Origin: Nannochloropsis oceanica
Lineage: Eukaryota > Sar > Eustigmatophyceae > Eustigmatales > Monodopsidaceae
Direction of reading: 5' to 3'
NCBI GenBank assembly: GCA_004519485.1
Contig: CP038119.1
Location: 631,235-695,234 of the forward strand
DNA length: 64,000 nt
Every line of letters starts with the position of its first letter. Position 1 is the first letter of the stretch. This document shows positions 10,748 to 22,138 of the stretch, piece by piece. Under the pieces are notes generated by a model. It was not told where the DNA came from and ran no database searches. It was given only the letters and a program-made list of their open reading frames with translations. A program made the translations under genes and the position numbers.

Positions 10748-13700
10748 GAGTAGGCCGTCCCCCTTGCGCGGGAAGGCTGTCCGTGTGTGCGCACGGGGTT
10801 GGGGGCCCCAGTATCTGACTAGGCGATGAGGCTTTCTTGCGCAAGCGTCGAGTTTACCACGACCGTGCGTCCCGTACTGGATGCACACGACCACGTGCAA
10901 AAACGACGTTGCAACCGAGGTGTTCTGCCGGGGCCTGTGGTGAGGTTGGTTGGTGATGGTGAGAGAGAATTTCACAGTAAGGTGACTGGGTCTCCCTATT
11001 TACGTCACAGCGCCTTCAACAAGCAGTGGCACCTCCTCATGGCACATATTCCAACACATTAATGCACAGGAAAGAGCCCATGGACACCTTGACAAGGGAG
11101 GCAGAAGTACGTGCAATGATACTGCGGCTTTTACTCCACTGCCTGTACTCCACCGACTATCCGGCCGCATCTCTTCCTGACTCCCTTGGGAGTCGCTACC
11201 TACCCCTCGAGCAGCAAAATCAATTCAACTCTCGTCCCCACAGAGGCACCCATGCAGCTACAGGCCGTATCATGTATTCTCCTACGTCCTAAATTAGCTA
11301 CTGTAGTGACAGCTCGAGCGGAAGGATGGACACCCTGGCCTGTGCATACGACGAGGCAATGTCGTTGCGCGAAGCGGAAGCGCGGTCCGCGTCCTGATGA
11401 ACGCACCCAACACTACCACGGCCGCCCCATATCCAAGGGCTTCGTGAGCAATACGTGAAGAAGGATGAGACAAGGGAAAGGAGGCAATTAAGCGGCTTTT
11501 AAAATAGTGTCGCGCACACCCGCCAAAAAACAAGACAAGCCTCGATACCCCCCCTCCCCTTCGTGGAATCTCACAAACCCGCCCAGCCAACTATCAGAAA
11601 AGGTGGCCTTGGGGCGACACTCTCAACGATGGAATCCTCGCATCGCTTGCCATCAGTGTCACCCGGAGAATGACCAGTCGATGTTCCCCAAATAATCTGA
11701 GCTTGTCTAAATGCTTTGGAAAAAAGCACGGAGGGAGGGAAGGGAACAAGAATGGAGAGGAAATGCGGGAACGAAAGAAAATCAAGCAAGGAGCAGCCCC
11801 CCTTCACAATTAAAGCAATTGTTTCCAAATATCTCACCCCTTCTATAGTTCGTGATGCTTAAGTGGCACTCATGGTGCTTTTTCCCCCCTCTGTCTCTGC
11901 GGGCATTGGAGAACATGCCGGCCTTTTCCAATCACGTTCCTCCTCATTTCCATTAGCACGCGAGCACTTATCCATGTACTTAAGATGATATCACCTCATG
12001 CTTACGGAATGCAAGGGTTTCACTCTCGTTGGTCGACAAGGTGCTTGAGTAATCTCTATTCCATTTTAAAATTTAAATTATGTGTAGGAGTCTTGCAGAA
12101 GCTGGCCGTAAGTTGTGCCTGCGAGCCATGAATGCGTGCAGGAAAGGTTGGGTAGCTTCGTGGCTCGAAATGAAAAAGAAGGTGCCGAGGAAAGAAGGGG
12201 CGATGAATGTGGAAGAATATAACGGCGATGTTTGCAGTCAGTCCATGTTAATTTTTTATGAAACATAAATCACTAGTGCGGTAGTAATTAAGGGGGAGGA
12301 GGAATAAGAAGAAAAAAAGTCAGGTGGGTGTGGGTGTGACCGTCCTTGGATTTAACAACCCATTTCTTGGAGCGTCCACCAAAGATGTCCTCTGCAAATT
12401 TCTTTAAATCTCACCTTAAGTTCGTCGTCCTCCTCTTGGCAATGGTATCTGCGGCTGCGTTCCTCCTCGAGTTTTGGGCGACAGAGCTTCGATAGAGCAG
12501 TCTAGGCGGAGGACAGCTCCACCATTGATTCAATCTCGAGTCAAAACACCCGGATGCACTTCACTCAATAAAGGAATAAATATAAGGAAATACTGAAAGA
12601 AGCGATCACGCACGAAGCAAGTGCGCGGGCAGGCGCATAACCCTTCTACATCCTCCATAAGAGCTGGCCGACATTTTTTTTGGGTACATCTACAAGACTT
12701 CATCTTCCAAACTGATATGCATTACACATCGATGCGGTTTCAACAGCGACCCACGACAGATAAAGAAAATCACCAGCAATGGAAACCATGAGAACTCTGG
12801 GTTGTTATCACCGTCTGCAAAGAAATCCTGCATGCACCACACCCATCCTTGTATTCTGCACTTCGCACTATATGCTTTTGGTGTGTTTTACGACAGATTA
12901 CCCGGAAGTGGTTTAAATTTTGAAAGCGGCGCTGTGGCTTTGAAGATCCTCTTCTTGTCTTCCAAGATGCAACCATCGGCTAGGAATCGACTCCAATGAT
13001 TTGGGGACATGAACACCAGACTGCTACACGATACTCTTAGAAAGCTTGTCTGTGTGAACTTAGATCTCTGTCTGACCCTCTGAATGGGCTGCAAACGATC
13101 CCTTGAATCTCGACGATCGCCCACCCCCGTTAAGCGCACGATTCTCTCTCCGGCAACCCGTTGCTTCACGTACGTCGCGCAAGGCGATTGCATTTCGCAG
13201 GGCACACAAAGATTTCCACCCATCACTCTACCAGAGTTTTAATGTCACCAATCTGAAGTGTCTAGACGTCTGGCTGACAATCAAATTAAAGCATCAAGCG
13301 TGTCTTAAGCATCGGTTGTCGCTAGGTAACCCTTGAGCTTTTGAATGTCCACAGGAGAATGTTCATGCATCATGCCTCAGAAGTGATTCTGTATCTATCA
13401 TGCTGCTGCCCTGAAAAAAGTAGCAAGCAATCCCACAGAAAATTCTTCAGGTTATCGTGATGGATGTCCAAGATCAAAAAGATATATTTAGTTAAGCCAA
13501 AAAGGCGAGTGCAACCGATTTGAACGAGTTCGACCGCGGTCTGGAAGTAGAGGCTCCTCAACGGAATTTTGCAAAGAAAACTTAAACTCGAGGAGAGAGA
13601 AGATTCGTTTCTTTACTGGCTTGATTTGGTGCAGAGGAGTTGAGCATCTCGCGTCGGATTGCTCATTCTTGGCCTTCTTCAAGCAATGTGTCCTTCCTGT

Positions 13701-13884
13701 GAACGATGTGAACGGAATCGAACGTGGCCCATCACCACCGTATGCATGCCTTTAGGGAGTGTTGAATCTCTGGGACGGCAGTCCTGTCCTCTTATCCTTG
13801 CCGCTTGTTTCTCTTCTTCTTGCTTCTCCTGTGTCGACGGACGTCTTAATATTCATTCCTTCACCACACCTTCCACAGATCACC
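10748..13884. other. Long intergenic stretch without a supported gene
   Basis: About 3.1 kb of ordinary, partly AT-richer sequence. Open frames are all short and show no recognisable motif or codon pattern. It must hold the promoter of the minus-strand phosphatase gene (left end) and of the secreted-protein gene (right end). No inverted terminal repeats, tRNA or transposase motif was seen. Confidence 0.6.
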
Positions 13885-15234
13885 ATGCGATCCTTGACTG
13901 CCCTCGTGGGCCTGGCCAGCCTTGCTACCGCGCTCGGCAACGGGTATAGAACCAATGGTACGTGTGCGAGAGTCTGTGCATGCTCCGCAGCGGCCTTTGA
14001 TCACTCGGTCGCCAATTACGTTCGTCCTCTTCTTTCCTCCCTTCCTCCCTCCTTCACTCTCCCCTTTTCCCTCCTGTACACAGACAACCTGCAGTCCCGC
14101 CCCGGGCCCAACCGTACTGATGAGTGCCCATTCTATTTCAACACTAGCCCCAGTTCCAATACGGTAAGTTTGTACGCTTATATATGTCGTTCCAACCATT
14201 TTTTCCTCCTCTCTCTGGTATACCGTTTTGGCCTCCCACTCTGCTTTTTTAATCCAACTCGAGAGCATATGTCCCTTCTAATCATCGCTTTGTGGTCTCT
14301 CCCTCACTTTCTTACTCTCGCAGGCCGTGGGCTCCCCTCAATTCGGCTCGCTCCTCGACTCTGTCTCTTACTCGGTCACCTTCCCGAAGATGAGGTGGGG
14401 TCGCAAAACGTGGATCCAGCTCCGTTTCTTCAGCAACGTCCAGGACTTGCCCTTCGAGAATGTGAAGTTCTGCATCATGCCTTACTCCAACACGCCGGAC
14501 GACGATAAGTACGCGCCCGAGTTCCAAAACCGGGTCAAGTACGCCCCTCGCATCAGGGGTCCCCAGCCCCTGATTGAGCTCAACAGCAACGTGAGCTTAC
14601 CGTACGTGAACGCCACGAGCTCGGGGCAAGGCTTCGACACAGTGTGTGTAACTGTACCAAGTGTAAAGGCGAAGGGCATCCAGAGGGTGAACTTCCAGTA
14701 CGCTTCCGACCGGTGCACCGTCTTGCTCAAGTGGAAGGGATGGGTGGAGTTCGACAATCCGTTCTACTCCCTCTACCCTACCACCGCGCCTCAGCGTTGC
14801 TTTGCAAACCAGAACCCCTCGGGCCCTGACAACTTTAACCCTGTTAAGACCTACGAGGTTCGTCTTGTTTGTATCTCTCTCTCCCTCTCTCCCTCTTTCC
14901 TCCTCCTTTTTCAGCTTGTGCTTATCATGATTGCGGCTTGTCCCTCCTTCCCTCCCTTCTTTCCTTCTTCCTCGCCATCATTGTACGGAGGGGGGGACTG
15001 ATTTTCCCCTTCCCTTTCTTGTCCAGCTGTTGAAATATCTCATTCCTTTCGTCTTTCCCCTTCCCCCTCCCCTTCCTCCCTCCCTCCCTCTTAACCCCTC
15101 CCACCCCTCCACCCCTCCTCCAGGCCGAGAACTTGAATATACCCCAGAGCTGTGGGACCTGTACACCTGGTCGGAACTGCAAGGGCGACAATAAGGTCAA
15201 GGAGCCTAAGACCAAGAAGAACAAAACCACGTAA
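13885..15234 (+). CDS. Secreted protein of unknown family, paralogue A
   Basis: Four exons, 13885-13957, 14084-14163, 14324-14857 and 15124-15234, give 265 residues. The start MRSLTALVGLASLATALGN is a typical signal peptide with likely cleavage after the ALG. The mature part has an N-terminal segment with TDECPFYFN, a long exon-3 core with SVTFPKMRWGRKTWIQL and GFDTVCVTVP, and several NxS/T sites (for example NSNVS and NATSS). The C-terminal tail has SCGTCTPGRNCKGDNK, a likely disulphide knuckle, followed by a Lys-rich end. No domain was recognised; a cell-wall or extracellular role is a guess. The donor of intron 3 is GTTCGT, unusual but shared with other genes here. A paralogue lies 963 bp downstream. 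Confidence 0.8.
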
Positions 15235-16196
15235 TCCTTGATTATTTCACCATGAGGGATGGACCGGCTACAGGCACCTTTGTCAGGAAAATTAGTCATG
15301 GGCAAGGTTGCGTCAGTACGTATCATTGTGTGTCACGTCTTGTTCGAGTAGTAAGAAAAAATATTTTTATTGTTGGAGGGAGATGAATTGTTGTGGAGGA
15401 AAGAAAGAGGTTGAGAGTAGAGAAGGGGGTGTATGTGTGTGAAGAAAAGAAGTGTTATCATGGTGGCCTGGGCAAAAAAAGGATAAAGCATAGGATTGGA
15501 CATCACAAAACACCACAAGCACTGCAAGTACATACATGCACAGACAGACCCCGCCCACCCTGCATATAAAGCCTGCTTTGCCTTGGCCAACCTCCTGCCT
15601 CTGTCTCTTGCAGAAACTTGACAGCTTAACGGCCCATTAGCAGTTGGAACAAGACCAAGCGCCCTCTCCTCTCCCAAGCCTGCGAGTCGAGAAGAAGATT
15701 CACCCAAGGGTGTTTGGCCCTCTCTCTCCGCACCCGCTGTCTATCTCGTCCTCCGAACGTGCTTCTTTGCATGGGGCTTGGTAATGCACGCGGTGGTGAT
15801 GCGGGTGGATGGCCATTGGTTGGACCAAGGCATGGCATTGCAGGCAGACAATGGGCCCGGCGAGGGTCTGTCATTTTTCTTTCGTTTGGTTTATTCCATG
15901 CATGTTTCACGCGTACTCGTGCACTGAATCTCAGCCTTTCTTGCATGTTCGTATGTCTTAGTGTCAGGCCGTCCTTCTATCTCCACTTGGATGGACCTGG
16001 TCCTCCTTTCACACGCATTTCCCATACACTCATTTTGCACCGTTTATACCCAGGCCTGAACTGACCATACCGCACAAACAATCATATATACCTAAACCAT
16101 GCTTTTGTCCTTGTACGATGCCATCATGAAATTCACACATACCAGTTTCCTGTAGCGCTCTTCCCCGTACATATAAACCAGGACCCGACAAAAACC
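15235..16196. other. Spacer between the two secreted-protein paralogues
   Basis: 962 bp with no supported coding sequence. It holds the 3' UTR of paralogue A and the promoter of paralogue B. A TATAAA-like string at 15565 and another at 16172 occur; the second is only 25 bp before the start codon and so is unlikely to act as a TATA box for that start. Confidence 0.6.
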
Positions 16197-17512
16197 ATGC
16201 GATCCTTGAGTGCTCTTCTTGGCCTAGCCGGCCTTGCCACCGTGGTTGGCAACGAGAGACTTATTGGTACGTGCACAAGACTGTGTAATCACGTTTTGTC
16301 TGGATATATAAACCATTTTGCCCGTCAACGATATCCATCCTCTCCTTCCTGTCCATCCCTCCCGCCCTCCCTTCTCTCCTCCCCCAAACCCCTCCCACGA
16401 ATCTAGACACCATGCAGTTCCGCGCTGCGCCTAATCGCACTGATGAATGCCCGGTCTTTTTCAACACTGATCCCGACTTCAATACGGTAAGTATGTACGC
16501 TCTTTAGCTCCCCCCCCCGCATACTACACGGCCTCCCCATCCTACTCCCCCCCCCCTCATGAGAGCATATGTCCCTCCTTCCGACACCATTTCCTCCTCA
16601 TCCTTCCCCCACTTTCTTACTCTCGCAGATTGTGGGCTCCGAAAACTTCGGCTCGCTCCTCGACTCTGTCTCTTACTCGGTCACCTTCCCGAAGATGAGG
16701 TGGGGTCGCAAAACGTGGATCCAGCTCCGCTTCTACAGCAACGTCCAGGACTTGCCCTTCGAGAATGTGAAGTTCTGCATCATGCCTTACTCCAACACGC
16801 CGGACGACGATAAGTACGCGCCCGAGTTCCAAAACCGGGTCAAGTACGCCCCTCGCATCAGGGGTCCCCAGCCCCTGATTGAGCTCAACAGCAACGTGAG
16901 CTTACCGTACGTGAACGCCACGGGCTCGGGGCAAGGCTTCGACACAGTGTGTGTAACTGTACCAAGTGTAAAGGCGAAGGGCATCCAGAAGGTGAACTTC
17001 CAGTACGCCTCCGACCGGTGCACTACCGAGCTCGTCTGGAAGGGATGGGTGGAGTTCGACAATCCGTTCTACTCCCTCTACCCTACCACCGCGCCTCAGC
17101 GTTGCTTTGCAAACCAGAACCCCTCGGGCCCTGACAACTTTAACCCTGTTGAGACTTATGGAGTGAGTAGTTTTGTATCTCTCTCTCCCTCTCTCCCTCT
17201 TTCCTCCTCCTTTTCGCTTGTGCTCACCATGATTGCGGCTTCTCCCTCCCTCCCTCCCTCCCCCTCCTCCCAACCTTTTCTCCATCATTGTACGGAGGGG
17301 GGGAAACGAGGATGAAATCCCCCTTCCCATTCTTGTCCAACTGTTCAAACATCTCGTTTCCCTTTCCCTCTCTTCCCTCCCTCCCTCCCTCCCTCCCTCA
17401 GGCCCAGAACCTGAAGGTTCCCAAAAGCTGTGGCACATGCACGCCTGGTGTAAACTGCAAGGGCGACAATAAGGTCAGGGAGCCCAAGGCTAAGAAGAAC
17501 AAAACCACGTGA
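16197..17512 (+). CDS. Secreted protein of unknown family, paralogue B
   Basis: Tandem paralogue of the gene at 13885. Four exons, 16197-16266, 16407-16486, 16629-17162 and 17402-17512, give 264 residues with the same intron phases. The signal peptide MRSLSALLGLAGLATVVGN is followed by the same TDECPVFFN segment, core and C-terminal SCGTCTPGVNCKGDNK tail. The 178-codon exon 3 is nearly identical to that of paralogue A (about a dozen amino-acid changes, clustered at the ends and at CTVLLKW versus CTTELVW). Exons 1 and 2 and introns 1 and 2 are clearly diverged. This uneven pattern suggests gene conversion across exon 3 and the start of intron 3. Function unknown. Confidence 0.8.
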
Positions 17513-18317
17513 AAGTAATCCTTTTTCGGTAGTTATTGGATTCACTTCTTACAAGAAATGAAGGGAGGGGGATGGACCAGCCGCATGGCCTGTGTCAGGG
17601 AAATCAGTCATGGTCAAGGCGGCGTCAGTACGTGTCACTACGTGTCACGTGTAGTATGAGTAGTAGAGTAATTTATCAATGATCAAGTGTGAAATAAGGA
17701 GTGGGTCAGCCACGCGTGTTTTTGTGCGACTTGTAAGAATAGCGGTAGGAAGCGAGAGAGACATAAGTGGAAGAAGGAAGGAGGAAACGGAGGTGGTATA
17801 AGGGAGGCGTGCCGATGCAGGTAGGATGAAGCGTTCCCTCCCTGCTATATTGCACTGGGGAAGACAAGGCGATGTATTCATGTGCAGCACAGTTCTAGGA
17901 GGAGGGAAAGATAAAAAGAATGACTCGGTTGAGTCCTGGAAAGTGATGGGATGGGACAAGCGCGCAGGTTTCTCGTTTGCAGTCGCCCAGAGGGGGGAAA
18001 AATAAAGATTCAAATATACTATACTACTAGAGGAGTATGTGATGATATAGTGACCGTTGATCGACGAGAGAAGCTGCTACGATAGTCTTGATTAATGTTT
18101 TTTAGTTGTGTAATGACCACTATTTTGGCATGTCCTCTCTCTCCTTATTTTCACGCTTTTCAAATGCATCCCCCCACTCTGTTTTCCTGCCGCCCCTCCC
18201 ACCACCGTCATCTCCTACTTCCCCCTCCCCCTCTTCCTCCTCCATCTCCTCTTCCTCCGTTTGTTCTTTACTATACAGGCTCATACAAGCACAACAACAC
18301 ACTAACATCTAGAGTCA
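17513..18317. other. Convergent intergenic region
   Basis: About 800 bp between the ends of paralogue B and the minus-strand hydrolase gene. No coding sequence is supported. The right half is CT-rich on the plus strand, and it presumably holds both 3' UTRs. Confidence 0.6.
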
Positions 18318-19853
18318 TTATAGAATAGAAAGAGCAGCGGTGGATCCTCCCTCGCCTCCCCCTTCCCTCTCTCCTTCCCTCCCTCCCCCCCTTACTCTTC
18401 CCACCTCTCCCTCTTTTAACCCCGCGTCACATCCATCTCCCCCCCCCTCCCTCCCGCCCCTCCCTCCTGCCCCTCTCTCCGTCCCTCCCTCCGTCCCAAG
18501 CACAAACGGTAGCCATGTCTCCAGCGGCCACGGGTCAGTGCCATACCACATTCCTCCCCTCTCCTCCACCTCCGGCCCATGAAGCACCCCTCCCTCCAGC
18601 TCCACCTTCTCCGCCCCTGGCAGCCCTAACGCGCTCTCCACCGGCGTAATCCCATCCCCCCACACCCCTACCCCCTCCCCTCCCTCCAACTCGTCGTCGT
18701 ACCCGCATAGCCCGTAGCTACTCCCTGCCCAATCCCTCACCAGCCCCCCCCATAACCTCCCCCCCCTCACTGCCCTACTGCCCACACACACCATCTTCAC
18801 CTTCTTCCTTCCTTCCCTCCCCCTCTCCTTAAGAACACCAACATCTCCACTGTCAAGCAAGCCCTCTGCTTCCCCCCCTACCTCCCTGCAATTCTCGTCC
18901 ACGAACTTCAAGTTCTTCAGTGCATATGGCGTGTGCTTCATGTCCATCTTTCTGAACCTCTCCGGCAATACGTTGGGTGACCCCAACGTGATAAGCATCG
19001 AGCAATATCGACTCCCTGAGTACACCCGCCCGTCGTATGAGGCATCGGACAGATAGATTCTTCCCACCCACCCTCCTGCGGAATGGGCCACAAGGGCCAC
19101 GTCGTAGCGTCGGTGGTCAGAGAGGGAAGAAAGGGACGGAGGGGGAGGTTGAGCACCCAGGGATGGGCTATATAGCTCGCGGAGGAAGTGGAACAAGGTG
19201 TAAGGCTTTGGGGCCGACGAAGAGGAGGAGGAGGAAGAGGAGGAGGAGGAGGGATGCGTGCCCTCCTTCCCTGCCTCCCCTTCCTCCAGAGGTGGGGAAG
19301 GAGGAGACGAAACCTGAAGGGAGGCTGGAGATTTATCCAGCTCATCCACATTTTCAAAGCGACGAGATGAAGAATGAATAGGGTGGGGAGGTACAAAAGG
19401 AGGCGCAGGCAGGGGACGGCCGAGCAACGCTACGTCCAGGACCGTCTCGTGGATCCGATCAAGGATGGGCCTGATGCTCCTCCCACCGAACGTGGGTATC
19501 CACATCGAAGCCGAAATAGGGACGGTCCAGCAGGGTAGCCCGCGAGCACGGATGGAGTCTTGAAGACGCTTATAGAGGGAGGATGGGGACGCATAGCCAG
19601 GAATTATGATTACTGCGCGGGGGAGGGGGGGAGGGGAGGGCTCATCTGGGGGCAAAGAAGTGGAGGAGAGGTGGAGGGAACGCGGGAGAAAGGTGCTCGT
19701 CGTGCAGGATGAGAGGTGGAGGGGCAGGAAAGCCGTTCGTGTGGTGCATCGGCCCAGCGCTACGAGGGCATGAAAGAGGAGGAAGAGGAGGAGGAGGAGG
19801 AAGAGGGACGGACGGACGTGAGGTCGATGGCGTCGTGATGATAGTTTCCACAT
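18318..19853 (-). CDS. Alpha/beta hydrolase, lipase-like, plastid-type leader
   Basis: Single-exon frame of 511 residues. It starts with a basic stretch and a strong hydrophobic segment (about residues 15-33), followed by CTTRTAFLP, an ASAFAP-like site that suggests import into the plastid. The hydrolase core begins at AVIIIPGYASPSS, the oxyanion-loop strand. The nucleophile elbow is VALVAHSAGGW (Ser), the likely acid is in WGDGITPVESAL (Asp) and the likely base is in GGVLHGPE (His). This order and spacing match plant chloroplast-type esterase/lipase relatives of the PGAP1-like fold. Two low-complexity inserts (a Ser run and Gly/Arg/Glu repeats) interrupt or extend it, the last at the C-terminus where GGGA tracts are translated. 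The substrate is unknown. It is divergent from the ALYREF gene. Confidence 0.8.
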   Translation of the reverse strand: MWKLSSRRHRPHVRPSLFLLLLLFLLFHALVALGRCTTRTAFLPLHLSSCTTSTFLPRSLHLSSTSLPPDEPSPPPLPRAVIIIPGYASPSSLYKRLQDSIRARGLPCWTVPISASMWIPTFGGRSIRPILDRIHETVLDVALLGRPLPAPPFVPPHPIHSSSRRFENVDELDKSPASLQVSSPPSPPLEEGEAGKEGTHPSSSSSSSSSSSSAPKPYTLFHFLRELYSPSLGAQPPPPSLSSLSDHRRYDVALVAHSAGGWVGRIYLSDASYDGRVYSGSRYCSMLITLGSPNVLPERFRKMDMKHTPYALKNLKFVDENCREVGGEAEGLLDSGDVGVLKERGREGRKKVKMVCVGSRAVRGGRLWGGLVRDWAGSSYGLCGYDDELEGGEGVGVWGDGITPVESALGLPGAEKVELEGGVLHGPEVEERGGMWYGTDPWPLETWLPFVLGTEGGTERGAGGRGGREGGGDGCDAGLKEGEVGRVRGGGREGEREGGGEGGSTAALSIL

Positions 19854-20222
19854 TTTGGCAAAGACAACAGGCAGGGCCTGTGCCGGCCTGCGCCAGCAGC
19901 TGGAGGAGCTATATGTTGTCGCGTGTGTGGAGTTATGGAGACGGGGAGGGGATTAGACAATGCTTTGCGCTTGAGGTTTCCTTCTTGGCGAGCCTTCATC
20001 TGCTTCAGCGCCCGGGACGGCCGCACCATGCCCGCCCACCTTCTGCACGCACACAGGCAGTGTGCATGTTTGTGTCTTAACAGTGCTTCCGGAGAGTGGG
20101 ACAAGCGGTCTGAGCTGCATGCCCGTACTATCCGTCTGCTTCTGCTCACCGCTGCTTCGCCTCCTCTCACCCACTTGCCTCCCAACATCCTACACACAAG
20201 CGAACAACACCCCAAGCGCACC
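19854..20222. promoter_or_regulatory. Shared divergent promoter region
   Basis: 369 bp separate the start codons of the minus-strand hydrolase and the plus-strand ALYREF gene. Both 5' UTRs and both core promoters must lie here or overlap. No specific element was recognised. Confidence 0.55.
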
Positions 20223-22138
20223 ATGGACAAACTCGACGTGTCACTGGATGATCTGATCAAGGAGGATACCTCGAGCCGGCCCGCGCACAAGAAGCAGGGA
20301 GGGGGCAGCAGGGGCAGCCGAGGAGGCAGAGGCAGCGGTGGCAGTGGCCGTAACAATGGCGGTGGGGCGGGGCCAATGCGCACGCAGCAGAAGTTCTCGG
20401 GGGTTCGTTATAACCCAATGAGCCGTGGTGCTCCTCCCGCTCCTTCCCAACAGTCTCCATTGATGCGGCAGCCGCAGCAGCCCAAGCAAGATTTGGTGAT
20501 GACGATGCGCGGTACGTGATTTTACTTTGTGCTTTCGAAGGAAACGCGCCTGCCAGTGCAGATTGACCAATGTGTCTTTCAGTGGGCCGGTAGATATGGA
20601 AACGCGAGCCCCCTCCCTCCCCCCCCTCCCACCTCTCACTTCCCAATTATCCCCAACCATCCTTCCACACACCCGCAGCTTCTGCCCCCATCTACCACGC
20701 CAGCAGCAGCAGCCGCAGCAGCACCACCACCACCAACAACAACAACCACGACGGCACCGGCAGCATGAGCATAAGCAATATCCGCCGGACAATCCCCAAC
20801 ACGATGAACAACGGCAATGGCAGCGGTGGTGGTGGTGGAGGACTGCTAAACAGACTTGGACCCAAGGTGGGGGGGGGAAGGACCGGGACGAAGATCCTGG
20901 TCTCGAACCTGTTAACGGACGTAACGGACAGCGAGGAGTTACGGGAGTTGTTCGCGACGGTGGGAGAGGTGTTGCATGCCGAGGTGAGGGTTAAGTGGAG
21001 GGAGGGAGGGAGGGAGGGAGGGATGGAGGAAGGGAGGGAGGAAGGGAGGGAGGAAGGGAAGGAGGGGGTTGCAGCAACAGCAAGGAACGTAGGACAAAGG
21101 CGTCTCTTTTCCTGTTTTCCTCTTAATTTTCGATTTCCGCTAACTTTTCTCTTGAAAAACTCTTCCAACTTTTTCGTCCTTACTCTCCTCTTCCTCCTTC
21201 TTGGATCCATTACAGATAAGGTTTGGCCATGACGGCCGCTCCACTGGCGAAGCAGAGGTACGTCCCTCCCTCCCTCCCTCCCTCCCTTCCTCCTTCCTCC
21301 CTCCCTTCTTCAATCTTTCCGATACCGTCCACCCACTTTTTCCGTTTGGTTTTCCCTCGCTCAGGTGTATTTCGCCAAGCACTCCGAGGCTGTGAAGGCG
21401 GTGGAAAAATTTCATACCCGGACTTTGGACGGCGTCCCAATGCACGTTAAGCTTGGGCCTGTGGGAGGGAGCGAGGGAGGGAGAGAGGGAGGGAGGGGTA
21501 GGAGCCGGAGTTCGGAAAGAGGGAGGGATGGGGGCGCTGGCGGAGGAAGGGGCAGGAGTGAGGAGAGGGGTCGGGGTGGTGGTTGGTTTGGTGGAGGAGA
21601 AAGAGGAGGAGGAGGAGGGGAAGGACGAGGAGGTGGAGGAGGAGGTGGAGGAGGAGGTGGAGGAGGAGGGGAGAGTAAGGCAACTTTGTTCGGCTCGGCG
21701 TTGCGCGAGGGCCCAGGAGGAGGAGGAGGGAGGGAGAGGGGGTGGGGAGACGAGCCGACATTTTCGGTGATTCTTGATCAGAGAGGGGAAGGAGGAGAAG
21801 GAGGGAAAGGGGGAAGGATGATGGGTGAAGCTCTCCCCGGGGGACGGGGAAGGGTGGGAGGAGGAGGAGGGGGGCCTGGAGGGCAACAGAGCCGTGGTGG
21901 TGGGGGGTACGGGTATGAAGACCGAAGAGGAGGAGGAGGAGGAGGGGGGGGGGATAGGCGGCCGGTGCTGCAGCAGCCAAGTAGAGGCCGTGGGGTTGGA
22001 GGAGGGCGAGGAGGTGGCGGAGGAGGAAGTGGGGGAGGAAAGGGGGGAGGAAGGGGAGGAGGGAGGGAGACGCGCGCACCGGTGACCGAGGCAGAATTGG
22101 ACAGGGAGCTTGAAGCGTACACTGCTGCACGGGCGTAA
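20223..22138 (+). CDS. ALYREF: mRNA export adaptor ALYREF/THO4
   Basis: Nuclear RNA-binding adaptor that links the TREX complex and UAP56 to spliced mRNA. Four exons, 20223-20511, 20679-20983, 21216-21257 and 21365-22138, give 469 residues. It opens with the UAP56-binding motif (MDKLDVSLDDLIKED), then RGG-rich sequence, a Ser/Thr/Asn spacer and one RRM from about KILVSNLLTDV through FGHDGRSTGEAEVYF and KFHTRTLDGVPMHV. A long Gly/Arg/Glu-rich region follows, and the protein ends with a second UAP56-binding motif, TEAELDRELEAYTAAR. The order matches the family exactly. It is nearly twice the human length because the Gly-rich region is expanded by GGA/GGGA repeats. Intron 2 shows a GGGA tract after its donor. 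Confidence 0.92.

Noticed and set aside
11290-11590. Small membrane protein on the minus strand (AHEALGYGAAVVVLGAF)
   Set aside because: One hydrophobic stretch only, no family match, no supporting splice structure.
13700-13730. tRNA T-loop-like string on the minus strand
   Set aside because: No matching stem, anticodon arm or acceptor stem around it.
16172-16177. TATAAA before paralogue B
   Set aside because: Only 25 bp before the start codon, leaving no room for a leader; another start or chance is more likely.
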